Shown: positions 16,041 to 25,211, counted from the stretch's first letter. The stretch: DNA of 37,163 bases from Terriglobia bacterium (GCA_021324365.1 JAJPJE010000026.1:1-37163); one strand, 5' to 3'. Translations and numbers: made by a program. Notes: a model not told the origin generated them from the letters alone.

Positions 16041-16745
16041 TTACTCGATCACAACCGCCACATCGCGTCTGGCAAAAATAGCCGATGCAACGGCCCATAT
16101 TAGGACCGACTGAACAAACGCCCAAGCGATTCCTGACCAAGTCGCCGACCAACTCTTCTCGAACGAGAATTCCAGAATCGACTGCATCAGCTCATAAACG
16201 GGAACGACCTGCCTCAGCACGGGGGAGAACTGCAGCAGCACACCGTTAAGTGCCACAAGAATCGCTGTCAACGCAACTGAGAACAGCGGATTCAGAAATG
16301 TAGAAAACAAAAGCGCAAGACTCCCTGCAACTGCGGAAGCGGCGAATAACATGATCGCCAGCGAAATGGCGCCGCTCGCCGGCAATCCGGCGTGATGGAA
16401 TACCCATCCGCCCAGTCCGGCCAGCGCAGCACAATAAATAGCTGCCGCGATCAGGAAACCCAGTTCCAATCCCGCAAGGTACTCCCACCGCGTGATCGCT
16501 TTCGCGAGGACCGCAAGAATTCGCCGCGAGCGCCGTTGGTTATGGATGGCTGAGGATGCCAGAAACGCCGTGAACACTACTCCGTAAACAGCTTGCTGCT
16601 TGAGGAAAAATAATGCATCGTCTTGCGCTGTTTTGATCGATGCGCCAGCCGCTGACCCGCTGATCACTGCCCACAAGAGCAACATTGCGATTGCCCAGCG
16701 GCTCTCGCGAAGAAAATTGAGGGCAATGAAAAATACCGGTATCAT
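16041..16745 (-). CDS. ABC-2 type transporter permease
   Basis: A 234-residue polytopic membrane protein with about six hydrophobic segments and a charged cytoplasmic loop around residues 66-90 (HNQRRSRRILAVLAKAITRWEYLAG). The loop motif AKAITRWEYLAG is the coupling region common in ABC-2 permeases. It pairs with the ATPase gene upstream, whose stop overlaps its ATG by 4 bp. The substrate is unknown; ABC-2 exporters of this size handle lipids, polysaccharides, drugs or sodium. It converges with doxX across a 60 bp gap that shows no clear terminator. Confidence 0.8.
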   Translation of the reverse strand: MIPVFFIALNFLRESRWAIAMLLLWAVISGSAAGASIKTAQDDALFFLKQQAVYGVVFTAFLASSAIHNQRRSRRILAVLAKAITRWEYLAGLELGFLIAAAIYCAALAGLGGWVFHHAGLPASGAISLAIMLFAASAVAGSLALLFSTFLNPLFSVALTAILVALNGVLLQFSPVLRQVVPVYELMQSILEFSFEKSWSATWSGIAWAFVQSVLIWAVASAIFARRDVAVVIE

Positions 16746-17689
16746 GCCACTCCGTTCGCTGCCCTGTTCGACTTCTGTTGCGAGGCGCGGGAAGAGTTAT
16801 CCTCGGTGAGTTCTAAGAACAACTCCTCGAGGGATCGCCGCACAGGATTCACTCTTACCACTTCACCGCCTCCCGCCCAGATCCGCTCAATTGCGCGCCG
16901 CTGATCCGCACGCTTGACCACGAAGCTCACTTCGTTCCCCTCCTCGGTTGCACCTTCAAGATTGCTGCCATCGATACCCGTCGCGACAATCTCCGACTCC
17001 TCCGACGATTCCAGCAACTCCGGAGTCCTCCCCACCCGCATCAGCTTGCCATTGTTTACTATCGCGACGCGATCGCAGATCAATTCAATTTCGGACAACA
17101 GGTGGGAACTCAGGAAAACGGTTTTCCCTGACGCGCGGGCACGCAGCAGAAGTTCTCTCACGGCGACTCTCCCGAGAGGATCGAGCGCCGAGGTCGGCTC
17201 ATCCAGGATCAGCAGTTCAGGATCATTCACCAGTGCCTGCGCCAAACCCACACGCTGCAGCATTCCTCGCGATAGCTTCGAGGCATTCCGCCTTTCTACA
17301 TCACGCAACTCAAGCACTTCCAGCATCTCGCTGGTACGCTTTGCCAATTCCGGATCGCGCATTCCATTCAATGCTCCGTAGAAGCGCACCAAGTCCTTCA
17401 CGGGCTGATGATACAGAGCTACGTTTTCTGCGAGAAACCCTACGCGTTTTCGAGCCGGTGCGTAGCCGAACCTTTGTCCAAGCAGTTGACCCGATCCGCG
17501 AGTCGCGCGCATAAATCCCATGGCGAGATGAATGGCCGTGCTCTTTCCGGCGCCGTTCGGGCCGAGAAATCCGAAAATTTCTCCCTGCTCCACGGAAAGC
17601 GAGAAGTCGTCGAGGGCACAAACACTGCGACGCCGGAACAAAGATCGATAAGTCTTCGCAACATGCTCGTATTCAAGCACAGCGGCCAC
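16742..17689 (-). CDS. ABC transporter ATP-binding protein
   Basis: The ATPase partner of the ABC-2 permease. With a GTG start at 17689 it has 315 residues. Walker A GPNGAGKST is at about 43-51, the signature LSRGMLQRVGLAQAL and Walker B LLILDEPTSALDP follow, and the switch His is in FLSSHLLSEIE. A C-terminal extension of about 80 residues, typical of NatA/CcmA-like exporters, ends in a polar tail. The frame is open up to 17749, but that stretch overlaps the atpE terminator, so a later GTG (17689, or 17680 in VLEYEHV) is preferred. No good ribosome site marks the start. Confidence 0.9.
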   Translation of the reverse strand: MAAVLEYEHVAKTYRSLFRRRSVCALDDFSLSVEQGEIFGFLGPNGAGKSTAIHLAMGFMRATRGSGQLLGQRFGYAPARKRVGFLAENVALYHQPVKDLVRFYGALNGMRDPELAKRTSEMLEVLELRDVERRNASKLSRGMLQRVGLAQALVNDPELLILDEPTSALDPLGRVAVRELLLRARASGKTVFLSSHLLSEIELICDRVAIVNNGKLMRVGRTPELLESSEESEIVATGIDGSNLEGATEEGNEVSFVVKRADQRRAIERIWAGGGEVVRVNPVRRSLEELFLELTEDNSSRASQQKSNRAANGVA

Positions 17690-17709
17690 GCCGCTATTGT
17701 ATCCGTCGC

Positions 17710-17741
17710 AAAAAGAAAGGCCCCCGCCGGAGCGGAGGCCT
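17710..17741 (-). terminator. Intrinsic terminator after atpE
   Basis: AGGCCCCCGC (17718-17727) pairs with GCGGAGGCCT (17732-17741) with one G-U pair and a 4-base loop. In the minus direction the tail is TTTCTTTTT. It lies 17 bp after the atpE stop and marks the end of the nuo-atp gene row. Confidence 0.9.
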
Positions 17742-17758
17742 TGTGTCAATAATCCCTG

Positions 17759-18070
17759 TTACTTCACTTTGGCGAAGATGATCACCAGAGTGTAGAGAGC
17801 CAGTGACTCGATCAGTGCCAAACCAAGGATCAGTGCGAGCTGAATTCCAGCCCGGGCTCCTGGATTGCGTGCCAGTGCCTCTGTTGCCGCAGCCGTGGCG
17901 CGACCCTGTCCAAGGGCACACAGACCGGAGGCGATTGCCATGCCGAAACCGGCGCTGATAGCAACCCAGTTGGTGCCCGCTGCTGCTCCGGCAGCTCCTT
18001 GGGCGTATACCGGCGCAGCAACGAACATTACTGCAAGCGCCATAAAGATGTAGCTAAGTGTTTTGCGCAT
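17759..18070 (-). CDS. atpE: F0F1 ATP synthase subunit c, with N-terminal signal-like extension
   Basis: The proteolipid of the F0 rotor ring. The 103 residues comprise an N-terminal hydrophobic signal-like segment (about 1-23, ending VYAQ), then the two-helix hairpin (about 33-60 and 76-100). The ion-binding carboxylate is Glu88 in LALIESLALY, and the polar loop is ALGQGRATAAATEALARNPGA. Gln55, Glu88, Ser89 and Tyr93 have the same spacing as the sodium-site residues Gln32, Glu65, Ser66 and Tyr70 of Ilyobacter. A strong AAGGAG ribosome site precedes the ATG, fitting the high copy number of subunit c. It is 129 bp after atpB and followed by a terminator. Confidence 0.95.
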   Translation of the reverse strand: MRKTLSYIFMALAVMFVAAPVYAQGAAGAAAGTNWVAISAGFGMAIASGLCALGQGRATAAATEALARNPGARAGIQLALILGLALIESLALYTLVIIFAKVK

Positions 18071-18199
18071 TCTGCTTTCTCCTTATAAATCGCTGCCAGT
18101 TGGTGGTTGACGTCATACCGTGCAGACGCCCTCACGCTCGCAGCAAACCTCTTACTTGAAGTGGCCTAACTGCGTGAAACGAGAAACGTGGACCGGATT

Positions 18200-18934
18200 C
18201 TAGTGTTCTGTAGCCACTGCTCCCTGCAGGTACACCGTCGTCAAAAGGGTAAAGATGTACGCCTGCAGCAATGAAACGAAAATGTGCAGCCCTAGGAAGG
18301 CCACCGGAATAACGATCGGTACAAGCGAGAAGAACACCAACGTCACCATGTCCCCGGCAAACATGTTGGCGTAGAGACGGATCGTAAGCGACAACATGCG
18401 GGCCAAGTGGCTGATAACTTCGATCGGCAGCATCAACCATGCCAGCCACCATACCGGTCCCGTGAAATGCTTGGCATATTGCAAGGGTCCCTGTTTTCGA
18501 ATGCCCTGCATGTTGTAATAAAGGAACGCTAGGATAGCGCAGCCCAACGGCACCGAAGGATTTGCTGTCGGCGATTCAAACCCCGGTACCAGACCAAGTA
18601 GATTGCAAAGTAGGATGAAGATGAACTGCAGCGCCAGGAACGAGGTGAACATCTCGCTATGCGGTCCGATGATCTCCTTGCTCTGATTCTCAATGAACCC
18701 GTGCAGGCTCTCGAAGATATGCTGAAGTGCACCCGGCCGATCCACTGAAAGGCGCGCGCGCACCAACAAAAAGAGCAGAAAGAGAATCGCGACCACCAGA
18801 ATTTCCATCGCCAGGAAATTCTCGATCGGAGCCTTCGGATACCTCGGATGAACTCCAATCGCGGTCAAAAACGCGGTAACCATGCCGCCAAACACGCGGT
18901 TCAGGAGTGCTGTAAATGGAAGTTGCTCAGGCAT
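18200..18934 (-). CDS. atpB: F0F1 ATP synthase subunit a
   Basis: The stator channel subunit of F0. The 244 residues form about five or six membrane helices. The essential Arg is in LSLTIRLYANMFAGD (near residue 187), equivalent to Arg210 of E. coli; the downstream helix has LLQAYIFTLLTTVYL with the conserved Gln. The N-terminal part FESLHGFIENQSKEIIG is typical. It starts 21 bp after the AtpI-like gene without a visible ribosome site, suggesting coupling. Subunit b, normally after subunit c, is not present. Confidence 0.96.
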   Translation of the reverse strand: MPEQLPFTALLNRVFGGMVTAFLTAIGVHPRYPKAPIENFLAMEILVVAILFLLFLLVRARLSVDRPGALQHIFESLHGFIENQSKEIIGPHSEMFTSFLALQFIFILLCNLLGLVPGFESPTANPSVPLGCAILAFLYYNMQGIRKQGPLQYAKHFTGPVWWLAWLMLPIEVISHLARMLSLTIRLYANMFAGDMVTLVFFSLVPIVIPVAFLGLHIFVSLLQAYIFTLLTTVYLQGAVATEH

Positions 18935-18955
18935 GAATTGAATAAAATCTCTAAA

Positions 18956-19432
18956 CTAAATTTTCAAGCGAAGGGCCGCTGACAATTCGTATACGGCTTC
19001 GCACAGGATCGCCGCCACGGTTAGGGACAAACCACCAAGAAAACCATATAAACCGGCGGGATAACTTCTGAATATAACATATGCACCCAGACCGATAAAT
19101 ACGTATCGCAGCAGGAACCGGAACACTGTACCCGTGCTGGAAACCGTTGAGCCCGGCTCAGTTACGCGCTCGGCCAGTGAGTTCAACGCGCGCTCCAGCC
19201 AGTTGAAGTTCACGTAGGAAAGCACGCACCCGAGCAGTACTCCAATGCCGATCCGCCAGCCCCAGATGAAGCTCGAAATGACGGTTCCCGTTGTCCCCAG
19301 CAAGAGCATTGCATGCCGGATGCGAGTGACAGCGCCACCGAAAAGTTCCTCGGCTCTGGCATCAATCGGAGCCGGCTCAACCTCGTCATCTGGCGCATTG
19401 TCGGGCGGCTCGCGCTGCACTGGATCGGGCAC
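18956..19432 (-). CDS. atpI: AtpI-like ATP synthase accessory membrane protein
   Basis: A 158-residue protein with a polar acidic N-terminus (about 1-38) and four hydrophobic segments. The second begins in the pattern GVLLGCVLSYVNFNWLERAL, which fits ATP synthase subunit I proteins. These help assemble the c-ring or carry magnesium/calcium and are poorly conserved, so the call leans on position: 6 bp after the AtpZ-like gene and 21 bp before atpB. Confidence 0.7.
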   Translation of the reverse strand: MPDPVQREPPDNAPDDEVEPAPIDARAEELFGGAVTRIRHAMLLLGTTGTVISSFIWGWRIGIGVLLGCVLSYVNFNWLERALNSLAERVTEPGSTVSSTGTVFRFLLRYVFIGLGAYVIFRSYPAGLYGFLGGLSLTVAAILCEAVYELSAALRLKI

Positions 19433-19438
19433 TCTCGC

Positions 19439-19669
19439 CTATTCCTCTTTGCCTTCATTTTTGATGACAGTGCGGATGAGCTCGACAAAACCCGCGGCAA
19501 TCCCCACCAGCAATCCAACCAGGTACAGAGAACCAGTGTGCAGCCAGCGGTCCAACAACACGCCGATAATCCAGCCCACCAGGGTGCACGCCGGGAGAAC
19601 AACAGCCAGTTCGCTGTAACGGGCAAGAGCAACAAAAAAGCTGCGATTTGAATCTGGCGGCTCAGGCAT
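19439..19669 (-). CDS. AtpZ/AtpQ-like small ATP synthase accessory protein
   Basis: A 76-residue protein with two membrane helices (about 21-40 and 48-67) linked by DRWLHTGSLY. The pattern GWIIGVLLDRWLHT...GLLVGIAAGFVELIRTV matches the small AtpZ-type subunits that precede AtpI in many atp operons. It lies 49 bp after nuoN and 6 bp before atpI. No terminator was seen in the nuoN gap, so transcription may run from nuo into atp. Confidence 0.75.
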   Translation of the reverse strand: MPEPPDSNRSFFVALARYSELAVVLPACTLVGWIIGVLLDRWLHTGSLYLVGLLVGIAAGFVELIRTVIKNEGKEE

Positions 19670-19718
19670 AGGTCGCGACTATTGTACGCAACCCCAATGC
19701 AGTGCGAAGTTGTACCAG

Positions 19719-21263
19719 TTATTTCAGCAGACCAGCCACAGCGCTGGCTTGGGGAACGCTGAGTGACCAGGCTGCCGCGCGAAGGAAGACTTCGGGGAAG
19801 ATACCGATAATTACCGTCCCCAGCGCAGTGATTGCCAGCGCTAACCGTAAGCCCGGACTCAGACTCACTGGTTCTGCCGTCTCCGCCCGCCGCATGAACA
19901 TCGCGTTCGCAATCCTCATGTAGTAGTACAGCCCAAGCACTGCATATAGGACCGCAACAGTCGCGAGTGCGTAGTGGCCGGACTCGATCAGCGACAGGAA
20001 AATGAAATATTTGCCCCAGAATCCCGCTAATGGAGGAATGCCTGCGAGAGAGAGTAGGAACACGAGCATTAGGATCGCTTCCGTGGGTGCCTTGAACATC
20101 AGGCCGGCGATATCGTCGATTTCGTCGCCGATAATGTCGCGCCGCCGCAGCGACGTGATCACCGCAAAAGCACCCAAGTTCATGAAGGTATACACCAGCA
20201 GGTACACCATGATGCCTTTGATGCCCGTCGAACTTGCGTTATTCGTGTTTCCCGCCACCAGGCCCAACAGCATGTAGCCGACGTGTGCAATCGAAGAATA
20301 GGCCAGCAAGCGCTTGAGATTGCTTTGAGTAAGCGCTGCCAGATTTCCCGCTGTCAACGTTGCCAGGGAGACAAAGATGATCATGGGCAAGTAAATCGGA
20401 CGTAGCGGATACAGCATGTACAGGAAGATCCGCAACAATAAAGCCCAGCCCGCAGCTTTTACAGCGACCGACATATAGCCGGTAATGCTGGTCGGCGCGC
20501 CTTCGTAGGCGTCTGGCGCCCACTGATGAAACGGCACCGCAGCGATCTTGAAGAGTAATCCCGTGGCCGTGGTCAGCAGCGCAAGTATGGCAACTGGATC
20601 CTTCGGATTGGCGAGGAAGTGCTGCTCGAGCGTAAGCGCGATCTGTCCAAGATTCGTGCTTCCCGCCAGTCCGTAAAACAAAGACAAGCCGTAAGCGAAG
20701 ATTCCGGAAGAGAAGGCGCCGAGCAGCAGATACTTCAGGGCAGCTTCGTTCGATCTCTGATCCCGTCGCAGGAATCCTACAAGCACATAGGTTGAGAGCG
20801 CCATCAGTTCCAGCCCCACGAACAGGAGCACGATGTCGTAACCGGACGCCATGCACATCATGCCAATTACCGAGAACAGCACCAGCGCATAGAACTCGCC
20901 GTGCTGCTCGCGCTCGATCTCGAGATACTTCACCGACATCAGAATCGCAATCGCCGCGCCGGCCAGGAACAGGTAATAGAAATAAATGGCAAAGCGGTCT
21001 GCCACCAGGGATCCGCCAAAACCGACAAATGAACCGGCCTGCCCATGTGCCTCTGCAATCCGGTCGGCGATCTGGACCTTGTAAACCGCGATTGCCGAAA
21101 ACACCAATCCCACCAGCGCCGTCCATGCATTGGCGCGTTTCCATTCGGGCGGCAGCAGCAGATCGATGATCAACACGCCCATACCGAAGAGAGCCAGCAT
21201 GATCATCGGCAATGAAAGCAGGTAATCGGTGCTGGTGAAGAACTGATGTAGTGGCATCGCCAT
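19719..21263 (-). CDS. nuoN: NADH-quinone oxidoreductase subunit N
   Basis: An antiporter-like proton-pumping subunit of the complex I membrane arm. The 514 residues are hydrophobic throughout, with about 14 predicted helices. The conserved discontinuous-helix region reads LTQSNLKRLLAYSSIAHVGY, with the key Lys residues, and FKIAAVPFHQWAPDAYEGAP is typical of subunit N. The next gene upstream, nuoM, ends 12 bp before it. A second ATG two codons downstream is possible. Confidence 0.96.
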   Translation of the reverse strand: MAMPLHQFFTSTDYLLSLPMIMLALFGMGVLIIDLLLPPEWKRANAWTALVGLVFSAIAVYKVQIADRIAEAHGQAGSFVGFGGSLVADRFAIYFYYLFLAGAAIAILMSVKYLEIEREQHGEFYALVLFSVIGMMCMASGYDIVLLFVGLELMALSTYVLVGFLRRDQRSNEAALKYLLLGAFSSGIFAYGLSLFYGLAGSTNLGQIALTLEQHFLANPKDPVAILALLTTATGLLFKIAAVPFHQWAPDAYEGAPTSITGYMSVAVKAAGWALLLRIFLYMLYPLRPIYLPMIIFVSLATLTAGNLAALTQSNLKRLLAYSSIAHVGYMLLGLVAGNTNNASSTGIKGIMVYLLVYTFMNLGAFAVITSLRRRDIIGDEIDDIAGLMFKAPTEAILMLVFLLSLAGIPPLAGFWGKYFIFLSLIESGHYALATVAVLYAVLGLYYYMRIANAMFMRRAETAEPVSLSPGLRLALAITALGTVIIGIFPEVFLRAAAWSLSVPQASAVAGLLK

Positions 21264-21275
21264 CTCTGTGTTTCC

Positions 21276-22865
21276 TTACTTCCCTGCTTCGACTGGTAGC
21301 GCTTGTGCGGCCGAAGGTATCGGAGTTTGTGCGAGTACTGGCTTATTCAGATCGGGCCGCACCGTCTGCACAATCTGCTGCACGGGCTGATCCATGATCT
21401 GGAAGATCGGCTTCGGATAGAGTCCGATCCAGAAGGCAAGTAGTATCAATGGGACGAAGCAAAGCACCTCTCGTGGCGTCAGATCCTGCAGCTTTTCATT
21501 CTTCGGATTGTTCACTGGCCCGAAAAACACGCGCTGATAGAGCCAGAGCAGGTATGACGCAGCGAGCACCACGCCGGGAATGGCCCAGGCTGCCCACGCT
21601 TTGCTCTCGATGAACGCGCCCTGCAGAATTGTGAACTCACCGATAAAGCCATTGAGAAGCGGCAAGCCCATCGAACTCAGGAACATGATCATCGTGATCG
21701 TCGCGTACACCGGCATGACGTTGGAGATCCCGCCGTATTCGGCGATCTCGCGGGTATGACGACGTTCGTAGAGAATGCCTACGATCAAGAAGAGCGCGCC
21801 AGTCGAGATTCCGTGGTTGATCTGTTGCAGCAGCGATCCGCTTAACCCTGCCTGGTTAAGAGCGAAGATGCCCAGCGTACAGAAGCCGAGATGGCTGACC
21901 GATGAGTACGCCACCAGCTTCTTCATGTCTTTCTGAACGAGTGAAACCAGTGCGCCATAGATGATGCCGATGATCGAGAGCGTGATGATCGTTCCACGCA
22001 CCGCGGGATGAGCAATCGGGTCCAACACCTGCGGGAAGAATGGTAGCGAGAAACGCATGAACCCGTACGTTCCCATCTTCAGCAGTACGCCCGCCAGGAT
22101 CACCGAGCCGGCCGTAGGGGCTTCGACGTGCGCATCAGGCAGCCAGGTGTGGAACGGGAACATCGGAACCTTGATTGCAAAGCCAATAAAGAATGCGAGG
22201 AACAACCAGATCGCGTAGTGATACGGAATCTGCGGCGCCGTCTGATATAGCTCAGGAATGCTGAACGTATATGCGCCCGTAACGGTGTGATGATGGAAGT
22301 ACAGGAACAGAATCGCCAGCAGCATCAGCACCGAGCCGAGTAATGTATAGAGGAAAAACTTGATTGCCGCATAGAGTTTCCGCGGGCCACCCCATATACC
22401 GATCAGCAGGTACATGGGCACGAGCATCGCTTCCCAGAACACGAAGAAGAGGAAGAAATCGAGCGCCATGAAAACGCCGAGCATGCCCGTCTGCAGCACC
22501 AGGAACCAGACGTAGTATTCCTTTACGCGATCCTGAATCGCGTTCCACGAGGAGAGGATCGAGATCCACCCAAGCAGCGTGGTCAGCATGATGAGCAGGA
22601 ACGAGATGCCGTCGATGCCGAGGTAATAGCCGGCGCCGATCGAGGGAATCCACGTATTGGGTGCGCCTTCAATAAACTTGAATCCCGATTGCGTGCGCAG
22701 AGCCCAGAACCAGGGGATCAGCGGCAGCGAGATCAACAGTCCGGCGAGAGAAAACAGGTTTGCGACCCAGCGGATCGCGTTCTTCTGCTCTTTGGGGATC
22801 AGCAGCAGAACCAGCGCTCCCAGAAGGGGCGTAAACAGAACGATCGAAAGGATGTGGTTATACAT
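21276..22865 (-). CDS. nuoM: NADH-quinone oxidoreductase subunit M
   Basis: An antiporter-like membrane subunit of complex I, 529 residues, with about 14 helices. Landmarks are FFLFFVFWEAMLVPMYLLIG (with the conserved Glu), IKVPMFPFHTWLPDAHVEAPT and VQKDMKKLVAYSSVSHLGF. The C-terminal tail after the last helix is a Pro/Gln/Ala-rich stretch of about 35 residues. nuoN follows by 12 bp. The 236 bp gap on the nuoL side contains a palindromic repeat. Confidence 0.96.
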   Translation of the reverse strand: MYNHILSIVLFTPLLGALVLLLIPKEQKNAIRWVANLFSLAGLLISLPLIPWFWALRTQSGFKFIEGAPNTWIPSIGAGYYLGIDGISFLLIMLTTLLGWISILSSWNAIQDRVKEYYVWFLVLQTGMLGVFMALDFFLFFVFWEAMLVPMYLLIGIWGGPRKLYAAIKFFLYTLLGSVLMLLAILFLYFHHHTVTGAYTFSIPELYQTAPQIPYHYAIWLFLAFFIGFAIKVPMFPFHTWLPDAHVEAPTAGSVILAGVLLKMGTYGFMRFSLPFFPQVLDPIAHPAVRGTIITLSIIGIIYGALVSLVQKDMKKLVAYSSVSHLGFCTLGIFALNQAGLSGSLLQQINHGISTGALFLIVGILYERRHTREIAEYGGISNVMPVYATITMIMFLSSMGLPLLNGFIGEFTILQGAFIESKAWAAWAIPGVVLAASYLLWLYQRVFFGPVNNPKNEKLQDLTPREVLCFVPLILLAFWIGLYPKPIFQIMDQPVQQIVQTVRPDLNKPVLAQTPIPSAAQALPVEAGK

Positions 22866-22874
22866 TGCTCCAAC

Positions 22875-23015
22875 CAGTTGTCAGTTACGGATTTTCGGGA
22901 CAATGCTTCAGCGTGGTGGTCTCGCTTTGAAAGGGCGCGGATTCAGCCGCTCCGCAGGAGCTTCGAGATGCACGGCTCCCGGATTCGACACGCCTGAGGG
23001 CGTACTCTTTCAAAA
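22875..23015. repeat. Short 7-nt repeat plus palindromic element in the nuoL-nuoM gap
   Basis: CAGTTGT and CAGTTAC at 22875-22888 are two copies of a 7-nt unit. From 22925 to 23015 a roughly 90 bp element begins with CTTTGAAAG and ends with CTTTCAAAA. It contains the internal hairpins GCTCC-GCA-GGAGC (22949-22961) and CGCC-TGAG-GGCG (22991-23002). The layout suggests a REP/BIME-like dispersed palindromic element. No open frame with support occupies the gap. Confidence 0.45.
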
Positions 23016-23101
23016 CTTCTGGTTTTCCAACCATCTCTGAATTCCTGTCCTACTCAAATCGCACTAAGCTTTTCCGCTGCACGACTTAATCGCAGCTCTT
23101 G

Positions 23102-25201
23102 CTATCGGATCGCATACCACACGAATCCGACCAGACCCACTACCATGACCAGGGCATACCACTGCACTAGTCCCCATTCAAACAGCCGTACTGGATACGA
23201 AACCATCTTTGCGAGGATCGCCGGACCATTCACCAGCACTCCGTCGATGACCCACTTGTCCCACCAGTTTGAAAATGCGGCGCTGAGTCGCGTGATCCAT
23301 CCGGCGCCGTTGACCGTACCGTCGATGACATTCGCGTCGAACTTCCAGGAAGCCTCCCCGAGTCCGATCGCACCTAGTCGGATCGGACCAAGTTTTTTGC
23401 GGCCGGTGAAGAGGTAGTCGTAACCTTCGCCCACGTAATACTTGTTCAGCAGCGTCGTGTAGACCGCTTGCGCAGCCGCGTCAATCGGCTCGACATAGCC
23501 CTTCCCTGCTTTGCCATATGCCCTGCTGGCGAGCCACCATCCACCAAAGCCCGCGCCGATTGAGAGCAGCATGAGTCCGTATTCGATCGGCGGCGCATGC
23601 TCTTCTTCTTTCGCGGGAACGGCCTCCGCGCTCTGATGTGCTTCTGCGGCGAACACCGGATGCAGGAATTTCTCAAAGCGATTTGTTCCACCAAGGCTTG
23701 GCGGCAATCCTAGATATCCTGCAAACACCGAGCAGAACGCCAGGACCATCAGTGGCACGGTCATCGACTTTGGCGACTCGTGCACGTGATGTTCCGCCTC
23801 GTGGCTCATCCGCGACTGGCTGAAAAACGTCAGGTAAATCAGCCGGAACATGTAGAACGAGGTCATCACCGCAGTGATAAATCCGATCACCCAAAGCGCA
23901 CGGAACGCGCCATCATTACGTGACCATGTCTGCCAGAGGATTTCGTCTTTGGAGAAGAAACCCGCCAGCCCGGGAATGCCGGCAATCGCCAACGTCGCGA
24001 TGAACATAGTTTTGAATGTCGTCGGGATCTTCTTTGCGAGCGCGCCCATGTTGCGCATGTCCTGCTCGCCGCCCATCGCGTGGATCACCGATCCGGCGCC
24101 AAGGAACAATAGCGCTTTGAAAAATGCATGGGTGAATACGTGGAACACGCCGGCTGCAAACGCTCCAACCCCAAGCGCCAGGAACATGTATCCCAGCTGC
24201 GAAACCGTGGAATATGCCAGCACGCGCTTGATGTCGTTTTGCACCAGTCCGATCGAGGCGGCAAAGATCGCGGTGAGTGCGCCGACAATGGCTACGACTT
24301 TCATGGAAGGTGGCGCCAAAACGAAGAGCGCATTCGAACGCGCGACCATGTAGACGCCGGCGGTTACCATCGTCGCGGCATGGATCAGAGCGGAAACTGG
24401 CGTAGGACCTTCCATCGCGTCCGGCAGCCACACGTAAAGCGGCAACTGCGCCGACTTCCCACAGGCTCCGCCGAAGAGCAGCAGCGTGATCGCGATCATC
24501 CACGGATCTCCGATCGCGATCTGGCCGCTGCGCGCCACACTCGTAATATCCGTGAAACGGTACGTCCCGAAGTACCAGAAGATCGTGAACATGCCCATCA
24601 GGAACGACGCGTCCCCGATGCGGTTAACGATGAACGCCTTATTCGCCGCTGTCGAAGCTGAATGGCGCTGGAAGTAGAAGCCGATCAGCAGATATGAGCA
24701 CAGCCCTACGCCTTCCCACCCGACGAACAACATCGCGTAGTTGTTCCCCAGGATCAGCGTGAGCATGGAGAACATGAACAAATTCAGATAACCGAAGAAC
24801 CGGTAATAGCCGCCTTCGTGCGCCATGTATCCGGTGGAGTAAATGTGGATCAGCATGCCCACGCCGGTTACGAACAGCAACCATATGGCAGAAAGCGGAT
24901 CGAGGAGGAATCCGGCTTCGGCCTTGAACGGCGCTGGATGCCCGCTGTGCGTCGGCAACATCACGCCGTCGCTTCCGGCCCAGGTAAACAAAACCTTCTC
25001 GAATGGCGCATTGTCGTGCGCTGCAGCGTAACTGCTGTACTGATAGACCGCCAGGCACGACCAGGCGAACGCCAGTACGATAGTTCCTACGCAAAAAGCG
25101 TTCACTGCCTGTTTCGAAAGCCTGCGTCCGAAAAAGAACATCACCGCGGCGCTTGCAATTGGCATAAGCGGTATGACCCAGATGTGGTTTAAGAAAAACA
25201 T
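23102..25201 (-). CDS. nuoL: NADH-quinone oxidoreductase subunit L
   Basis: The distal antiporter-like subunit of complex I, carrying the long lateral helix. It has 699 residues, longer than the E. coli protein (613), with the extra length in the loop near 520-570 (EAHQSAEAVPAKEEEH). Landmarks are LFVGWEGVGLCSYLLIGFY with the conserved Glu, SAQLPLYVWLPDAMEGPTPVSALIHAATMVTAG and VQNDIKRVLAYSTVSQLGYM. It lies 42 bp after nuoK. Confidence 0.97.
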   Translation of the reverse strand: MFFLNHIWVIPLMPIASAAVMFFFGRRLSKQAVNAFCVGTIVLAFAWSCLAVYQYSSYAAAHDNAPFEKVLFTWAGSDGVMLPTHSGHPAPFKAEAGFLLDPLSAIWLLFVTGVGMLIHIYSTGYMAHEGGYYRFFGYLNLFMFSMLTLILGNNYAMLFVGWEGVGLCSYLLIGFYFQRHSASTAANKAFIVNRIGDASFLMGMFTIFWYFGTYRFTDITSVARSGQIAIGDPWMIAITLLLFGGACGKSAQLPLYVWLPDAMEGPTPVSALIHAATMVTAGVYMVARSNALFVLAPPSMKVVAIVGALTAIFAASIGLVQNDIKRVLAYSTVSQLGYMFLALGVGAFAAGVFHVFTHAFFKALLFLGAGSVIHAMGGEQDMRNMGALAKKIPTTFKTMFIATLAIAGIPGLAGFFSKDEILWQTWSRNDGAFRALWVIGFITAVMTSFYMFRLIYLTFFSQSRMSHEAEHHVHESPKSMTVPLMVLAFCSVFAGYLGLPPSLGGTNRFEKFLHPVFAAEAHQSAEAVPAKEEEHAPPIEYGLMLLSIGAGFGGWWLASRAYGKAGKGYVEPIDAAAQAVYTTLLNKYYVGEGYDYLFTGRKKLGPIRLGAIGLGEASWKFDANVIDGTVNGAGWITRLSAAFSNWWDKWVIDGVLVNGPAILAKMVSYPVRLFEWGLVQWYALVMVVGLVGFVWYAIR

Positions 25202-25211
25202 TGCTTATTCG

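Noticed and set aside
16742-17749. Longer ABC ATPase starting at 17749
   Set aside because: The extra 20 residues would be translated from the atpE terminator and are unlike the family N-terminus; GTG at 17689 or 17680 is more plausible.
20239-21144. Second minus-strand frame of about 300 codons inside nuoN
   Set aside because: It is a shifted frame of nuoN with an Arg/Gly/Cys-rich composition and no family features.
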